Origin: Bretschneidera sinensis
Taxonomy: Eukaryota; Streptophyta; Magnoliopsida; Brassicales; Akaniaceae
Direction of reading: 5' to 3'
DNA: 64,000 nucleotides
NCBI GenBank assembly: GCA_023935145.1
Contig: CM043700.1
Location: forward strand, 100,792,400-100,856,399
This document shows positions 46,756 through 58,530 of the stretch, one piece after another. Both the position numbers and the translations under genes were made by a program. The first letter of the stretch is position 1, and each line of letters starts with the position of its first letter. Below the pieces are notes generated by a model, which worked only from the letters and a program-made list of their open reading frames with translations, did not search any database and was not told the origin of the DNA.

Positions 46756-49700
46756 ATTCTCTCGCATTAATAAAAATTTCGTTACCGAAATTTCTTTGAT
46801 CATGGTTCACAATATGACAAGAATATCTCTTTCCTAAGTCTATTTCACATTCTCGAAAGTCCTCCTCAAACCTTCCATCTATATTTAATTTACCATTACA
46901 AAACCAAATTCTATTTCACCATCATCTTGAGTTCCCTCCGTATCGCCAATAACCAACAATTGAATCACTAGAATAATCTAAACATATCACCTGATCTTAG
47001 TATAGACTTCTTCCTTAGCTAAGCACTGCACCCTTCAATTAATTCCTTCACCCTTAAAGTTATAAAATCTTGTCAATTGATTCGTCTAACTAGTCCTTCA
47101 ACTACAAGTATTACTTAATAATCATTTCCTTCTTACATCTTCCTCTTTACTCTCGTGCTTCAAAGACAAGATTCTTACCATTTCATACTCATTTTAGGAT
47201 TCTTAAACTTCTACCTTAACCTTATACTTCAAGGGCCTCAAACATAGCACTACCCTTAAACTGTGTCTCTTTTCTAAGCCATCTCTTCACAGAATCACTT
47301 TCTAACCTCTCGCTTTCTCCAATCCCTTGTTGATTATTTCCTCGAGGAGAACTAAAAGACACTTGGGCATTATTAACGTCACTATATCCATCTCTTTCTC
47401 AATTTAACTTAGTCTTTTACTCAAGTTTTCGACTCCTATACTGTGTGATTTCCACTTTTTCCAAACAAAGTAGTTTAATCACAAATCAACCTTTCAATTG
47501 TTTTAAGGTTTTCTAGTACCCCTTCTATCCCAAACATTACATAGTTTAATCCAACTTTCTCGCCTATCTCTTTCATCTGAACTTTAATCCATCAATTGGA
47601 ACATACTTACTAAAGATTCATATATAACCTATCACAACAGTAACTGATAAGCACCTTATTCTCTATCACAAAACCGAATTGACTAATCTTCCTTTGATGA
47701 CACTATTATGTTGAAATCCGATCCATAGCATCGTCGTACAATAAAAATTCAACTACTTCCATTTAATTGGACATTCTTCATTTTATATCTCCTTCCATTA
47801 ACATATAAGACTTAGTTGTCTTCAAAATCAACTTAGTAAGATTTGCTTTTTGATCTCTACTTGAACTTCCCAACTTATTGTCCTTCTTGGATCCTTTCAT
47901 TTCGTTACATAACTCCTTAAACCAACTCTATTATTTATTCTCAATGCCTAAACCTACTCTACACTTCCCATCAGATCCATATTCTGTTACCCAGAATCTC
48001 AATAACTCTTAACCCTAAGAATTACCAAGAACATTACTATATACTTTTCTTATAATTATTAAAGCTCTAACATTTCTTATCTCTCAAACAAAATTCTCCC
48101 AAATCATTCTTAAAATTTTATTTTTGAACCTTAACTTTTATCTCTTCATCAACTCACTTCTTTTGTATCCTTGATCCTAACTCTCTTAAACTGATCTATC
48201 TCCAAAGTCATCAATAGTTTCTAGATTTACAATTTATACTCCATAAAAGATTCCAATTAAATATCAACTAAAGACTGATCATAAGTTCTTAATTCAAATC
48301 TCATACTTTTATTCTCTTGATTTGTCAATACAGTCATTAATATCACTGAAATACTCCATTTCCTTTTTAAATTTACTAATAAAGCTCAATACCAATGTCC
48401 AATGATTTCCTTCACCTATCTCAAACTCAAATATCTCTTATTTTATACCGACTTGGTTGAAAATACAGATTCCTTACTTCTTGCTCCATTAGTTTCTTGT
48501 TTCCTATACTAATCCATTTAGAGAATCAAACTTACAAAGACCATCTAACATCTCATCCTGACTCTTTTTTTTTATTACCAAATCTTATATCTAGCCACTC
48601 TATGTACGATGACTCCCAACAATCTCCTTTAACTCATTATCATAAATAATCTTTGAATGGGATATTTTATAATCATATCGTACCATTTATAATTTTCTCA
48701 AAATATCTCCTAATTCCATCATGAATTTAAAATATAATTCATCGATATAAATAAAAATCTATTTTCAATTTTCTTTAATACTTTCTAGTAGCTCTTGATT
48801 TGTTTAAGATCTTCCCTTCACCTTTCATCGAATCCTATCAAAATTGTATCATCTAAAAACTCCAATCTTTTTAGCTACCACCCTCCTTAAACATCTATCC
48901 TCTATAATTTTTCTAACTACCTACAAGTCCTTATTACTAACTATGGATGGGGTCATAACTAATTGTCTAAATTTCTCACTCTTAATTAATACTATTACTT
49001 TAACTTTCTATCTGACCAAACCTTGATTTCGCACTTTATACTTATTAACCTTTTTGTATAATTGTTCTAATATCCTCATACACTACTAAACTCTTAGTCT
49101 CCTATAGCGACTTTCTTAACTATTTCATTTACAAGGTAATCTACTTTGGCAAGCATATGTCTCACACTCTTGCTAATTATTAACCTTTCTAATACTCCTA
49201 ACCATAACTAGGACAACTTGTCTATAAATCTTTAACTCTTCAAGCACTTCAAATATCTTAGCTCATCATCATTTACTTCTCACTAGATATCAAAGGCATT
49301 CTTCAATTTTTTTTACACCTCCCAATAAAACAAAACTCTTAAGCTCATTTAACTGTCACCAATCAGTCACTTACTCATTATTTATTCTAAACTCAACACT
49401 TCCTAGGCTTTGGATAAACCTACCACCACTTTGTATTGAACTTTACTTAACCTTAAGATCAAATCAAAATTCACCATACTTTTCTCCTTTATGAAATCTC
49501 ACATAACAATTCCTACCTTTTCAAAATACTTCACTTACTATCTTTCTTAATGCCTAAGAGCATCACAAATTTTTTTCTTGTAATTCACCTTACACAATCA
49601 TTCCTTACTCAATTTATCTCTCTCCTTATACTTCATTTACCCCTTACTGTACTTTAATCCCCACACTAACCACTTGTCCAACAACTTTATTCCTATTCCT

Positions 49701-50576
49701 TTATATATTTACTCTCTACCCTATCTATACTCTTGTCTATAAAGCTAATCACCCCTTTTAAATTCTCACTTCTTAGCAAAACACTTGCAACTATCCATGA
49801 ATCGGTCCTACCTTCCAACTCTCGAATTTCCCATATTTCCTAATTGGTAGTTGAACTCGAACCTTTAAGGTACTACGATCCAACACTCCGTCGACTACTT
49901 TCTCCCTATGCTCGTCTCTTAGTTATATGCATGTATAAGCCCACTACACTAAACTTTATCCATTTTAAATTTACAAATTCTATCCTAATTATTCCTCAAA
50001 CTAACAATACACCACCATATCACAATCATCAATTATAATTATTATAATCTATAAATATATCAAGAGAAGGAAAATTATCAATCAAACACTAACTTAGTAT
50101 AATTCAACAATCTAATAATTATTCCAAGTCCCTTTTAAACTAATAGTCCATCAATTATCAATGCTTGCGTAAATCAAGACAAAATCTTTAAGTACTTAGT
50201 CTCTTAAAAGATTGTTTTTTAATCTTCACTTTTTAACCTTACCAAAAGTGACCAATCACATTCCAAAACCTTCACAATTGTATAAGGAACACACATTAAT
50301 CACACATTTCATCAAACACTCTCATAAATCATCATTAACAAGATCATATTATACAAAATTCAATCAAACAACATTAATTCCACACAACAATCACACACAA
50401 ACCAATTCAGCTTAGGTCTTACGACACATTACCCCCACTTGAATCACTGCTGGTTTCAATTCCTAAGCGACATCCTCTCTAACTTTATAAAATCAACCTC
50501 TTATAACCTCCCCATGCAACATGTACCATGCAACTAAGTCTATAGTACCTTAGACCTAAAACTCTAATATAAAAAA
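46756..50576 (-). other. Element 3 interior, decayed beyond recognition
   Basis: 3.8 kb, close to the length of a shortened gag-pol. The plus strand is visibly poor in G and rich in C, T and A, so the sense (minus) strand is poor in C. No RT, protease or integrase motif could be read in any frame. Small plus-strand frames at 48844-49026, 49844-50038 and 50212-50415 have no motif and are chance. Confidence 0.6.
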
Positions 50577-53242
50577 TGTAACAATCCATCCTCGGGTGGG
50601 CCCTACCTGAGAAGGTATTATTACATGTTAGTCCTGAGCACCCCGACCTACATGCAATCACACATAACTCACCAAGAATACAAGCATTCAATCAAAACAT
50701 TTCAAATCATACAATTACAATTTCGAAACTAAAAATCTTTACAAGACAACAATTTTAACTAGACACAAATAACATAAAAACTTCCTAGTAGAAATGTCCA
50801 TTTACAATGACTAATACTAATCCCAACTTAAACTCCTAACAAAAACTCTCAAGGGTGAGGATGTCACCGATGAAAGCCTTAACTTAGACTTCTTCAACTT
50901 GATTTGCAAGTCTCTAGTAATACATGAAAGGTTAGCAACAGTAAAAAGGATGAGCTAAAAAGCTCAAAGAGATTCACTTTACGAGAAGTAATCATATTTG
51001 AAGAATTATTTTTTTATTTAATTATAGCATAAAATTTATTATAGCTTCTAGGTACAAGTGATATTTTTCTTAATTATCCTCCAATTAAATCCTTTAAAAT
51101 TGCTCCAAGTAATTTTCTCTATTTCTTATACCCTCACAAATCCATTTATGTTAGGGTTCACAAATTTTCTTAATTCACAAACTATGAACAACTCTTACTA
51201 CACTTATATAACACAAGGCTAAAGCAAACAGAGAAGGTCTCATCTCAACACTTTTACATTCCCACAACCACAATCATGCCCTTCTCCAAGCAGAGCACAA
51301 CTCATCATCACAAGCCTTACACAGCCAATCATATCACAGGCCCCTCATAGGCCAATCCTTTTGATGTGTCCATGAAATGAAATGCCATGATAAATGATGC
51401 AATGCATAAACAAATCACTTCCCCTCACTGGGCTAATTTCATCATCACGGGGACGTCTCCCTACGTATCGGTATGTCCAATCATCATATCAAATATTCAG
51501 AATTTTCTTTGATTCGATCTGGGTCCTACTAATCCAATATCCATTTGGTACCCTTACATCCCTTATGGAGAGGGACCTACCGACCTCACCCATCACTAGC
51601 CCCTCAATAACATACCGTCAAACAAGGTTATAAAGAAAAATGCATGAAGTGATATGCATACAAGCAATCATCAATCATTCACATCTAATTTCATACGAAT
51701 TCAACCAAGGGCATTCATTATAATTCCACACATCACAAATCCTCAACACAAACACTTTGAATCATTTCAATGCTCATACCTTACACAATTAATTCTCCAA
51801 CTATATCAATTTTTCCATAAAACAAGTTCTTACTATTTTCATACCAAAACTCATAATTATTCTTCATAACATTTCTAGAGTTTATACTTATCAAAATAGA
51901 TCATATTTTTATTCTTTATTACTCAATTTATATATATACATTTTAAATACACTTACTAAAGGTAAGGCGTACTCACTTCACTATGCGATCTTACTACTTC
52001 CTAGTCTCTCAAGGATTTTCCATTAATACCTATAAATGAAAAATAATTAATCTCATTACTTTAAGTAATTTAAAATAATCTCTAACAACTTCAATGTGTT
52101 TTTTCACACTTTAAATCTTAAGAGAACACTTTACACGAAACCAGAAGTCAAAGAAATCGAGGCTTTAAGCCCTTTTTCAAATAATTTACGTTAAATCTAA
52201 AAAACAACTTTAATTTTTGTGAATACCAACATTTTTAAAGGTGTTTTAATCATACTTCAAATGTATATAAATATTATATTTATTTTGGAAAGGTTTCATG
52301 TTCAAAAACTAAGAAGAAAAGTCATTTTTGAAAAATCAGCATAATCTAATCGATTGGGCACTTGATCCAATCGAGTGGAAAGCCTTTAGAAACATTATTC
52401 CCCCTTACCCAATCGACTGGTACTATGACCCAGTCAATTGGGTCCTTTAGAAATAGCATAATAACCTCATCTAGTTAACTGGTCTCCCGACCCAGTCGAC
52501 TGGGTCACCTGATTTACGCAAAAATCACTTCGAAAAATCATCTTTTTCCCCAAATTTCTTCTTGATTTCAAAATATCCTTTCAATTTTTCCAAGATACAA
52601 GTTTTCTAAGGATTTGAAGTTGAAAAAATTACATTACCCAAGAGAAAATTTGAACCCAATCAACCAATTTTGCACAAAACTCACTTTTTGAAAAAAATTC
52701 ATTTTCTTGAAACTTTCTCTCAAGAACATTTGGATTTTAAAACTCCAAATTCAAAAATCTTAACTTGATAAACATTTAAGAACAACTAGGAATGAGAAAA
52801 ACAAAAATTTTACCTTAGGTTTTGTAGAGATTTCATTTTTCTTCCTCCTTTTTCCTTTCATTCTTTTTCTCTTTCTTCTTATCTTCATTTTTCTCTTTTC
52901 TCCATTTTTCTCTCCTTTCTCTCGAAATATCTAGAGAAATCCAACAAAATTTTGGATTCTCTCCCTTTCTCCTCTTATTTATACTAAGACCTCTCCCTTA
53001 ATTTCCTACTTATCTCTCAACTCTTTCTTTCCCCCATTAACTGCCATAAAGCTTTTTAAAACTTGACATTTCCCCCAAAGACTAGATTTTACTACCAGTT
53101 CTACTTTAATTACTTATTCCTAAGTTCTAGAAGTCTAAGCATGAATTAAATTCTAAAAATCAAAACTAAACAAACACATTAAAACATATCAAAAAAGGAT
53201 TTCTATGGTTAAAATATTTAAAATTAAGTATTGGGCTCTACA
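50577..53242 (-). repeat. Element 3 5' LTR (2666 bp)
   Basis: TGTAACAATCCATCC..GGGCTCTACA. The palindrome array lies at 52340-52510. CT-rich stretches near 52840-52900 are shared with the other LTR (46330-46400). Frames at 51394-51633 and 51654-51869 fall inside it and are chance. Confidence 0.82.
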
Positions 53243-53289
53243 ACATATAATCAAATTCATAGGTTTTTTGTTTATGTTTTTTACAACAA

Positions 53290-54060
53290 CACTTTTTACT
53301 GGAATAAATTCCTTTCAACAAAGGGATCGTGCTACTGATGAAGGACAACATGATAAGACTTTAGTTCTTTTTATTGCTTCTACTCTTGAGCTTCAAAGGC
53401 CTAAAGAGACAAGTTTTGTTGCTTCAAAAGCGGATTCTAGTGATCCAAAGGTGGAATTTAGTGACCCAGAGAATAATACCAATACCTAACTTATTTCTAC
53501 AAATGAGGCCATTAAACTATCTTTCTAGGATAAACAACCTATTTTCGATGCTGAAAAAGGCTTTATTTCATAAGTTCTTTCTACATCCACTATTCTTCCT
53601 AGCCCTTAGCCTACATTGGTTGCATTTGTTGGTGACTAGTCAAGCTTTTGGAAGGTGGATGCAAGTTGTTTCACGCTTGCTTTTCTTGACATTAGATATC
53701 CTTATTGATGGATCCCTACTGTTGAGGCTTGCTATATAGGTTTTGAATCTATTTATGAGTCTGTACCCCTTTCTGTGTATTTTATAAATAGAACTTGTAT
53801 TGAGTTTAGAATAATATGCATCAACGTTATTTGAATTCAGATATGCGATAAGATATGTTGAAGGTTGAGTCTGATGTTATGATTTAAGAATATGAAGACA
53901 AATAAAAGTTGATAAACGATTTGTGCAAGCAAGTGGCCGATGTAGAGCGTGATCTTGATATGATGAGACAAATAGGGTAGTCTTATAAGACTTCACTTCA
54001 ACTGCAAAAGGTTATAAAGGAGAATGTGTTCTTAAAGATGATTGAATCTGGATTTGCATA
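53290..54060 (+). pseudogene. Decayed coding region; candidate antisense accessory ORF of Tat-D
   Basis: One frame runs from about 53290 to 53810 with stops only (TAA 53487, TAG near 53527, and others), then shifts by one base and runs to about 54058. Readable text includes 'DEGQHDKTLVLFIASTLELQ', 'WKVDASCFTLAFLDIRYPY' and 'GFESIYESVPLSVYFINRT'. The last part ('LINDLCKQVADVERDLDMMR') has the heptad pattern of a coiled coil. Every stop checked is TAA, TAG or TGA at a place where a single C to T change would give one from CAA, CAG or CGA. It lies opposite in sense to, and just downstream of, the Tat-D integrase. Tat-lineage elements are known to carry extra ORFs there, sometimes antisense. I do not recognise the protein; a captured or processed host gene is the alternative. 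Confidence 0.4.
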
Positions 54061-54279
54061 GACCTTTTTTTAATCTTTTATCTTTAAAAAAAAAAACAAA
54101 AACTTGTACAAGGTTACTTCATAAAATGTAAAGAGATTTGATTTGAATATGAATGACTATAATTTTCTGTTGAATACCTAGGTTTTTATTAATAACTTGT
54201 TTATGACACAAAGAAATCATTAAACGTAATATTTTTTTCAAATACAAAAAATTAATGAGAACTGCGACTTTTTCTATTC
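54061..54279. other. A-run and short spacer
   Basis: An A-run (about 54087-54099) follows the end of the plus-strand coding remnant, as a processed copy might show. No further feature. Confidence 0.3.
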
Positions 54280-54608
54280 TTGATTAAGCAATGTACAAAC
54301 CCACTTTGAGCAGATTCTCTACTTTAAATGGTCATTCCCATTCAGGCACAAAATTATTGTTTGTTTAAATTCTTTTGTAGATATACTCTGCAGATCTGAG
54401 TATTAAATTACTCTTGTTAAAGAATTTGGGTTGCACAAATTTAATATATGTTCTCTTCATCCTTTCTTGATAAGAACTGGATGTTTTTCTAGACTTGTCT
54501 CTTTTCTCTCCAAGGCATCTAACTCTGCGAATCTTTCAACATCATTCTCCAATTATGCAACTTCTCTTATACTTGCAGGTAGGTCCATTATCTCTTCTAC
54601 TATGACGT
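54280..54608 (-). pseudogene. pol: Tat-D integrase, C-terminal part
   Basis: On the minus strand from 54608 down: 'ENDVERFAELDALERK', then in a shifted frame 'RMKRTYIKFVQPKFFNKSNL' with 'ILRSAEYIYK' and 'NNFVPEWE', 'PFKVENLLKVGLY'. This matches the end of Tat integrases (family pattern: K-V-R-P-R-x-F..G-D-L-V-L-R, later P-x-W-E-G-P). It is cut at 54608 by the MITE; the core resumes at 55268. Confidence 0.6.
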
Positions 54609-55259
54609 AGCGTTTTTAGAGGTGAAGGCATTGGACAAGATTTTTGCCTCAATGAGGTGAGGCGTAAGCCCTGAGGCATTAGGGCATAAGCCTTTTGAAA
54701 CGTTGGGGCGTTTCAAAATTTTAATAAAAAATAATTAATTCAAATAATATAAATTATATAAATATAATAATTTAAATTTAAATAAATTAATTTTCAATAA
54801 ACTTTAATACTTTTATTAACTATTTATGGCATATAAATTATAATTATAATTTTAAAATATTAATATAGATTAATTTATACATTATATATAATTTTTTATT
54901 TTTATATTGTTGTAACTTGTAAGTAATTAATTGAGTAGTTTGTAGTTATTATTAAACCAGATAACATATGATAAATATTTATGAAACACAATGATATAAC
55001 TATAAGAACAACTAGTTTAGTGGTTAAGGTTTGTATTCCTACTCATTTGGGCATGGGTTCAAGCGTTAAGCTTGTATTTTTTTCTAATTTCTAATTTTTT
55101 TTTGTTAAAAAAAAAACTTCAACGGGGCGTACTCCTCGAAGCAAAAGGTGTATGACCAACGAAAGAAACACCTAATACTTTGAGCCTCAAGGCATTTTGC
55201 CTTAGTCCTGCCTCTGGGCAAGCCCCAGGTGAGCCAGAAAACGCCATTGAAAACACTAG
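54609..55259. mobile_element. hAT-type MITE in Tat-D integrase
   Basis: Ends AGCGTTTTTAG and, inverted, (CT)AGTGTTTTCA form short terminal inverted repeats. The flanks TATGACGT (54601-54608) and TATGACAT (55260-55267) give an 8-bp target duplication with one mismatch, the length used by hAT transposons. Both ends are GC-rich with repeated 'gcctca/tgaggc' in both directions, and the middle is very AT-rich. There is no transposase, so it needed one in trans. Taking it out joins the two parts of the Tat-D integrase, which supports the boundaries. Confidence 0.65.
54995..55116 (+). mobile_element. tRNA-derived SINE-like insertion inside the MITE
   Basis: TAGTTTAGTGG (55013-55023) fits the pol III A box TRGYNNARNGG exactly. 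GGTTCAAGCG (55056-55065) fits the B box except its last base, 43 bp downstream. A T-rich stretch and then 'gttaaaaaaaaaac' follow. This is the usual build of a short tRNA-type SINE. Edges are approximate and no clear duplication was found. Confidence 0.4.
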
Positions 55260-55267
55260 TATGACAT

Positions 55268-55830
55268 ATTATGTTCTATAAACTAGTGACTAAGAAGAAG
55301 CATCTATTGTAGAGTGGTTAGTGGTTCTATAAGCCCATAATGCTTGAAGAAAAACATCATGCCTGCTTTAGTTTGTTCATGCACAATTCTGCTTAAAATT
55401 CGGATAAGTGTTTTATTTGTTGCTTCTACATGGCCATTCCCTTGATGATAATAACCTATGGACTTTAGATGAGTAATCTAATAAGTCAATAATAATTTTT
55501 CCACAACCTTACTAAACAACATGGTGCCATTGTCTGATAATATTTGCCTAGGAATACCAAATTGGTAGATAATATTCTCTTTTATGATGTTTAAAACTGC
55601 TTCATTAGTCTTGGTCCAATTAAATCCATAGCCTAAGTGTGGAATGACCGTGGTGTGCACAAAGCATGAAAATCTATAAAATGCTTATACACAGCATTTC
55701 CAAACTATTAACATACATCATATTTGCTAACAAATTTTTTTGTTGTCTTCCAGCATATGAGGCTGGTAATACTCAACCTCTAGTAGCTGCTCATATAGCT
55801 TCATTCCTCGTTTATGCCCACCACAAATAC
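55268..55830 (-). pseudogene. pol: Tat-D integrase, zinc finger and core
   Basis: From 55830 down the minus strand reads 'CGGHKRGMKLYEQLLEVEYY' (zinc region of Tat integrases), then after stops the 60-codon open stretch 55660-55478: 'HTTVIPHLGYGFNW' (where the first catalytic Asp of W-G-x-D is lost) and 'IIYQFGIPRQILSDNGT' (second Asp kept). Further on 'SIGYYHQGNGHVEATNKTL' keeps the Glu. The element's 5' side continues after the solo copia LTR at 56670. Confidence 0.65.
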
Positions 55831-56664
55831 TGTTGGGAAACCACCTTGGATGATGCCCAAGAGGTGATCTTCCAAACACCCAAGTCTAGAGTGACTTGTA
55901 TAAGAAAAGAAACAACAACCAATCAAAGCAAGAAAGAAAAGAACACAAGAAATTTGTTTACGAGGTTCAACAATATGCCTACGTCCCCGTGAGCTCCTCC
56001 GAGCTCTCTACACTATCTTATCAATGGAGTTCTTTACAATCAGCAACACCCTTCTAAGAACTCACAAGTTCTTGAAGAACAAAAGAAGAAAGTGATAAGA
56101 ACTAACCGTGGAATTTTCCCATGAAAATTACCCTTACAAGCCCTTGAATCCCTTTCTATTCTACTCTCTCTTTCTAAACAACCAGCCTCTCTACAGAATC
56201 TCTCTTAAGTTTAGTGTCTTTGCACTCTCACAATTGATTTTCAATCACAAGTTTTTCACATGTTATCACATTATGTCTTAGATTGAAACAAGGTGACCCT
56301 TTATATAGTGCACCAACTCTTGACCAATCTTGGGGGTCATTATCCACCCTTAGATCTTGATGACCAATTAACAATGGCTCTCCATCAATCCTAAGTGATC
56401 CTATGCATTTTAAACATGTCCTATGCACCACTCAAAAGCCTAAAACACGTGTTCATTAGTGTGCTTGGCGCCGCGGCGCATACAAGGCTGAAATGCACCA
56501 TTTTTATTTAATTTCTGGGCACCGCGACCTGGGTAAGCTCAACTACAGTGCAGCCTGGAGGTTGGACTTCCTAGAGTTGCTGTGGGCCGTGGCGCACATT
56601 GTCAATCTGATGCTGAATTTTTCCCCCTTTTTGCAACCGTTTAATCTTTGGACCAATACCAACA
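55831..56664 (-). mobile_element. Solo copia LTR (family A, 834 bp) in Tat-D
   Basis: TGTTGGGAAACC..CCAATACCAACA with perfect duplication AATAC on both sides (55826-55830 and 56665-56669). Same family as 1653-2546, in the same orientation. No internal sequence, so it arose by LTR-LTR recombination. A TATA box is at 56299-56308 (minus). The GC-rich block near the U3 end is present at 56460-56600. Frames 55666-55992 and 56228-56431 are chance. Confidence 0.9.
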
Positions 56665-56669
56665 AATAC

Positions 56670-57250
56670 TAGCGTGTAACTCGTACAAAACTAATTCTTG
56701 TTTATGATATTTTCTTCCGTACAAGGTGTCATTCTGTAGTGCATATATGTCTATTTTTCTTTTCAACAATATCTTATCCTTTAGACAAGTAAGATAGATT
56801 TCACCGTGCAATAAATCTACATACTATCTACGCCAATCTCCAAAAACTTTCAAGAAGTTTGATTTAACCATATCAAGTATTTGTGCGCATCTTGGGAAAA
56901 CACACTCTATTTTTTCTGCTTCTTTCTTCATATTTTCCTAGTATACGCCAAACCGTTACGCTTTTTTATACAATATGAGATCATCTAATCCTTAATCAAC
57001 CTTATAGACCTTGTAAATCTTGGCTCTCCCCTATTCTACACTTACACACTTAGCTAAAATTCCCTTTGCTGCTTTGAAGTACAAAATCCAATCAATAATG
57101 ATGAAATCTTTCATAATGCGCATCATTAGGAAGCTCCTTTGTTTGTAAGGCATTTGAACAATAATTACCTTCCCTGAAAGTGTGTCGAATCTCAAACCAG
57201 GTGAAAGAATGCATCAATAACCTCTATTCATCAATAATAGGCCTATTAGG
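56670..57250 (-). pseudogene. pol: Tat-D pol upstream of integrase, very decayed
   Basis: Minus-strand text such as 'VIIVQMPYKQRSFLMMRIMK', 'IDWILYFKAAKG', 'VFGDWRR' and 'YLTCLKDKILLKRK' has the order expected for the RNase H to integrase linker of Tat elements, but stops and shifts are frequent. The assignment leans on position next to the integrase zinc finger. Confidence 0.35.
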
Positions 57251-58530
57251 AATGTGTACGAGGCAGAGTCGTCAATCTGAATAAAATTGATGACCACCTT
57301 AATAGTTCAACACAAAAGGGACAGACTACACATGTCTCTAGCCATTAATTATCGAGTTTATATTTGATGTTCTTTGTGAAACCCATGCTTTTAATAATTT
57401 AATATATACATTTCATAATACATGGTTATACACATTTATTTTACAATAAGTAATATTAAACATTTTTCATATGTAAAATATACCACCATATATTGTATAT
57501 TAATGCATAGAACCCTATTATGGCTTTATTAGAAAAAGATAAATGGTTAAAGAACCTTAAGCCAAATCCTAAACTATAGGAAGCCCTAACTCCATTCTTT
57601 GTAAACATGTAGAACATTTCGTAGGAGAGCAAAACTCAAGGGAGAAAGAGGATAGGCAGAGAAAAGGAAAAAAACTTTTAGAATCCCATAATCAAGGTAA
57701 GGTAACTTTGAAACAGATATGATTATGATTAACTTAGTTATGATTGCATGTATATTTGCATAATCAAATAGAAATCTAAAACCCTAATTCTTGCATCGTC
57801 AGCGGTCGTCATTACGATAAATTTTCTGCAACCTTTTAGGTATGTATTGAAACTTGAAGATGACTTTCCAACGAATCAAGAATCAAGTCAATCAAAATTT
57901 TAATTGGAGAGTTATGAGTGTTCAAAGTTCCCTTATTGTACACTCAAATATCTTTATATGAAACCCACTGGACCCAATTACTACTTGTTAATAATCCATG
58001 AGTAGAATTATATTAAATCATATTTATAGTATAATGAGTCCCATACAAGATAACCATGGTGTCCTAGGTCTAAGGATCACTTGCACAATTATAACATAAG
58101 AACTACTTATAGAAAAACAAGTAAAACTCTATGTAGGTGTTTTAAAGTCAAGTCATGTTCAGTGAACTCATTCTTCAATGAGTACACACATACTTGATTT
58201 AGAATCTCGCACACAAGTGACATTGAGATCAGTCACATTCTCAATTTGTCAAACATAGAATGTACCAGTCTAACTGGATTACTAACGTTCAATTAGTATC
58301 CTATGACCAATAACATTTAAGAATAAAACTTTCAAGAAGATTATGTCTCATAATTATGATCACATTATAATCTTATCTCCATTGCTCTTACTCTATCAAC
58401 TTAATCATGATTATGTAACTAACATTGATTTCATGACAAATAAAACTTGTCATTAATATAATGATAACAATATAAATAAGATTGGTTTACAAATAATACG
58501 TTCTAGCATCAAATGTTATTGGCCTGTAGG
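57251..58530. other. Unassigned, probably old LTR-derived DNA
   Basis: AT-rich, no coding frame. 'aagggagaaagaggatagg' near 57637 is purine-rich. 'ccatggtgtcctaggtctaa' near 58058 and the following text have the style of an LTR leader region, but no ends could be paired. Confidence 0.25.

Larger units (their letters stand above)
41348..53242 (-). mobile_element. Element 3: old Ty3/gypsy chromovirus-like element
   Basis: LTRs 41348-46755 (split by a copia element) and 50577-53242 match in long blocks and run in minus orientation. Target duplication ACATA is perfect (41343-41347 and 53243-53247). Minus-strand text beside the left LTR, GCGAGAGAAT before TGTAGAGCC, is a chromovirus-type polypurine tract. 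Beside the right LTR, ATATTAGAGTTTTAGG is a worn form of the TATCAGAGC PBS seen in element 1. The 3.8-kb interior has no readable ORF. This is among the oldest insertions, judged by decay. Confidence 0.8.

Noticed and set aside
53374..53739. 121-codon frame overlapping the coding remnant
   Set aside because: Different frame from the one with the C to T type stops; its composition (Leu-rich, no acidic or coiled-coil pattern) looks like a shadow.
55013..55065. tRNA gene
   Set aside because: A and B box-like motifs are present but no acceptor, D or anticodon stem can be formed; a SINE-like origin is more likely.
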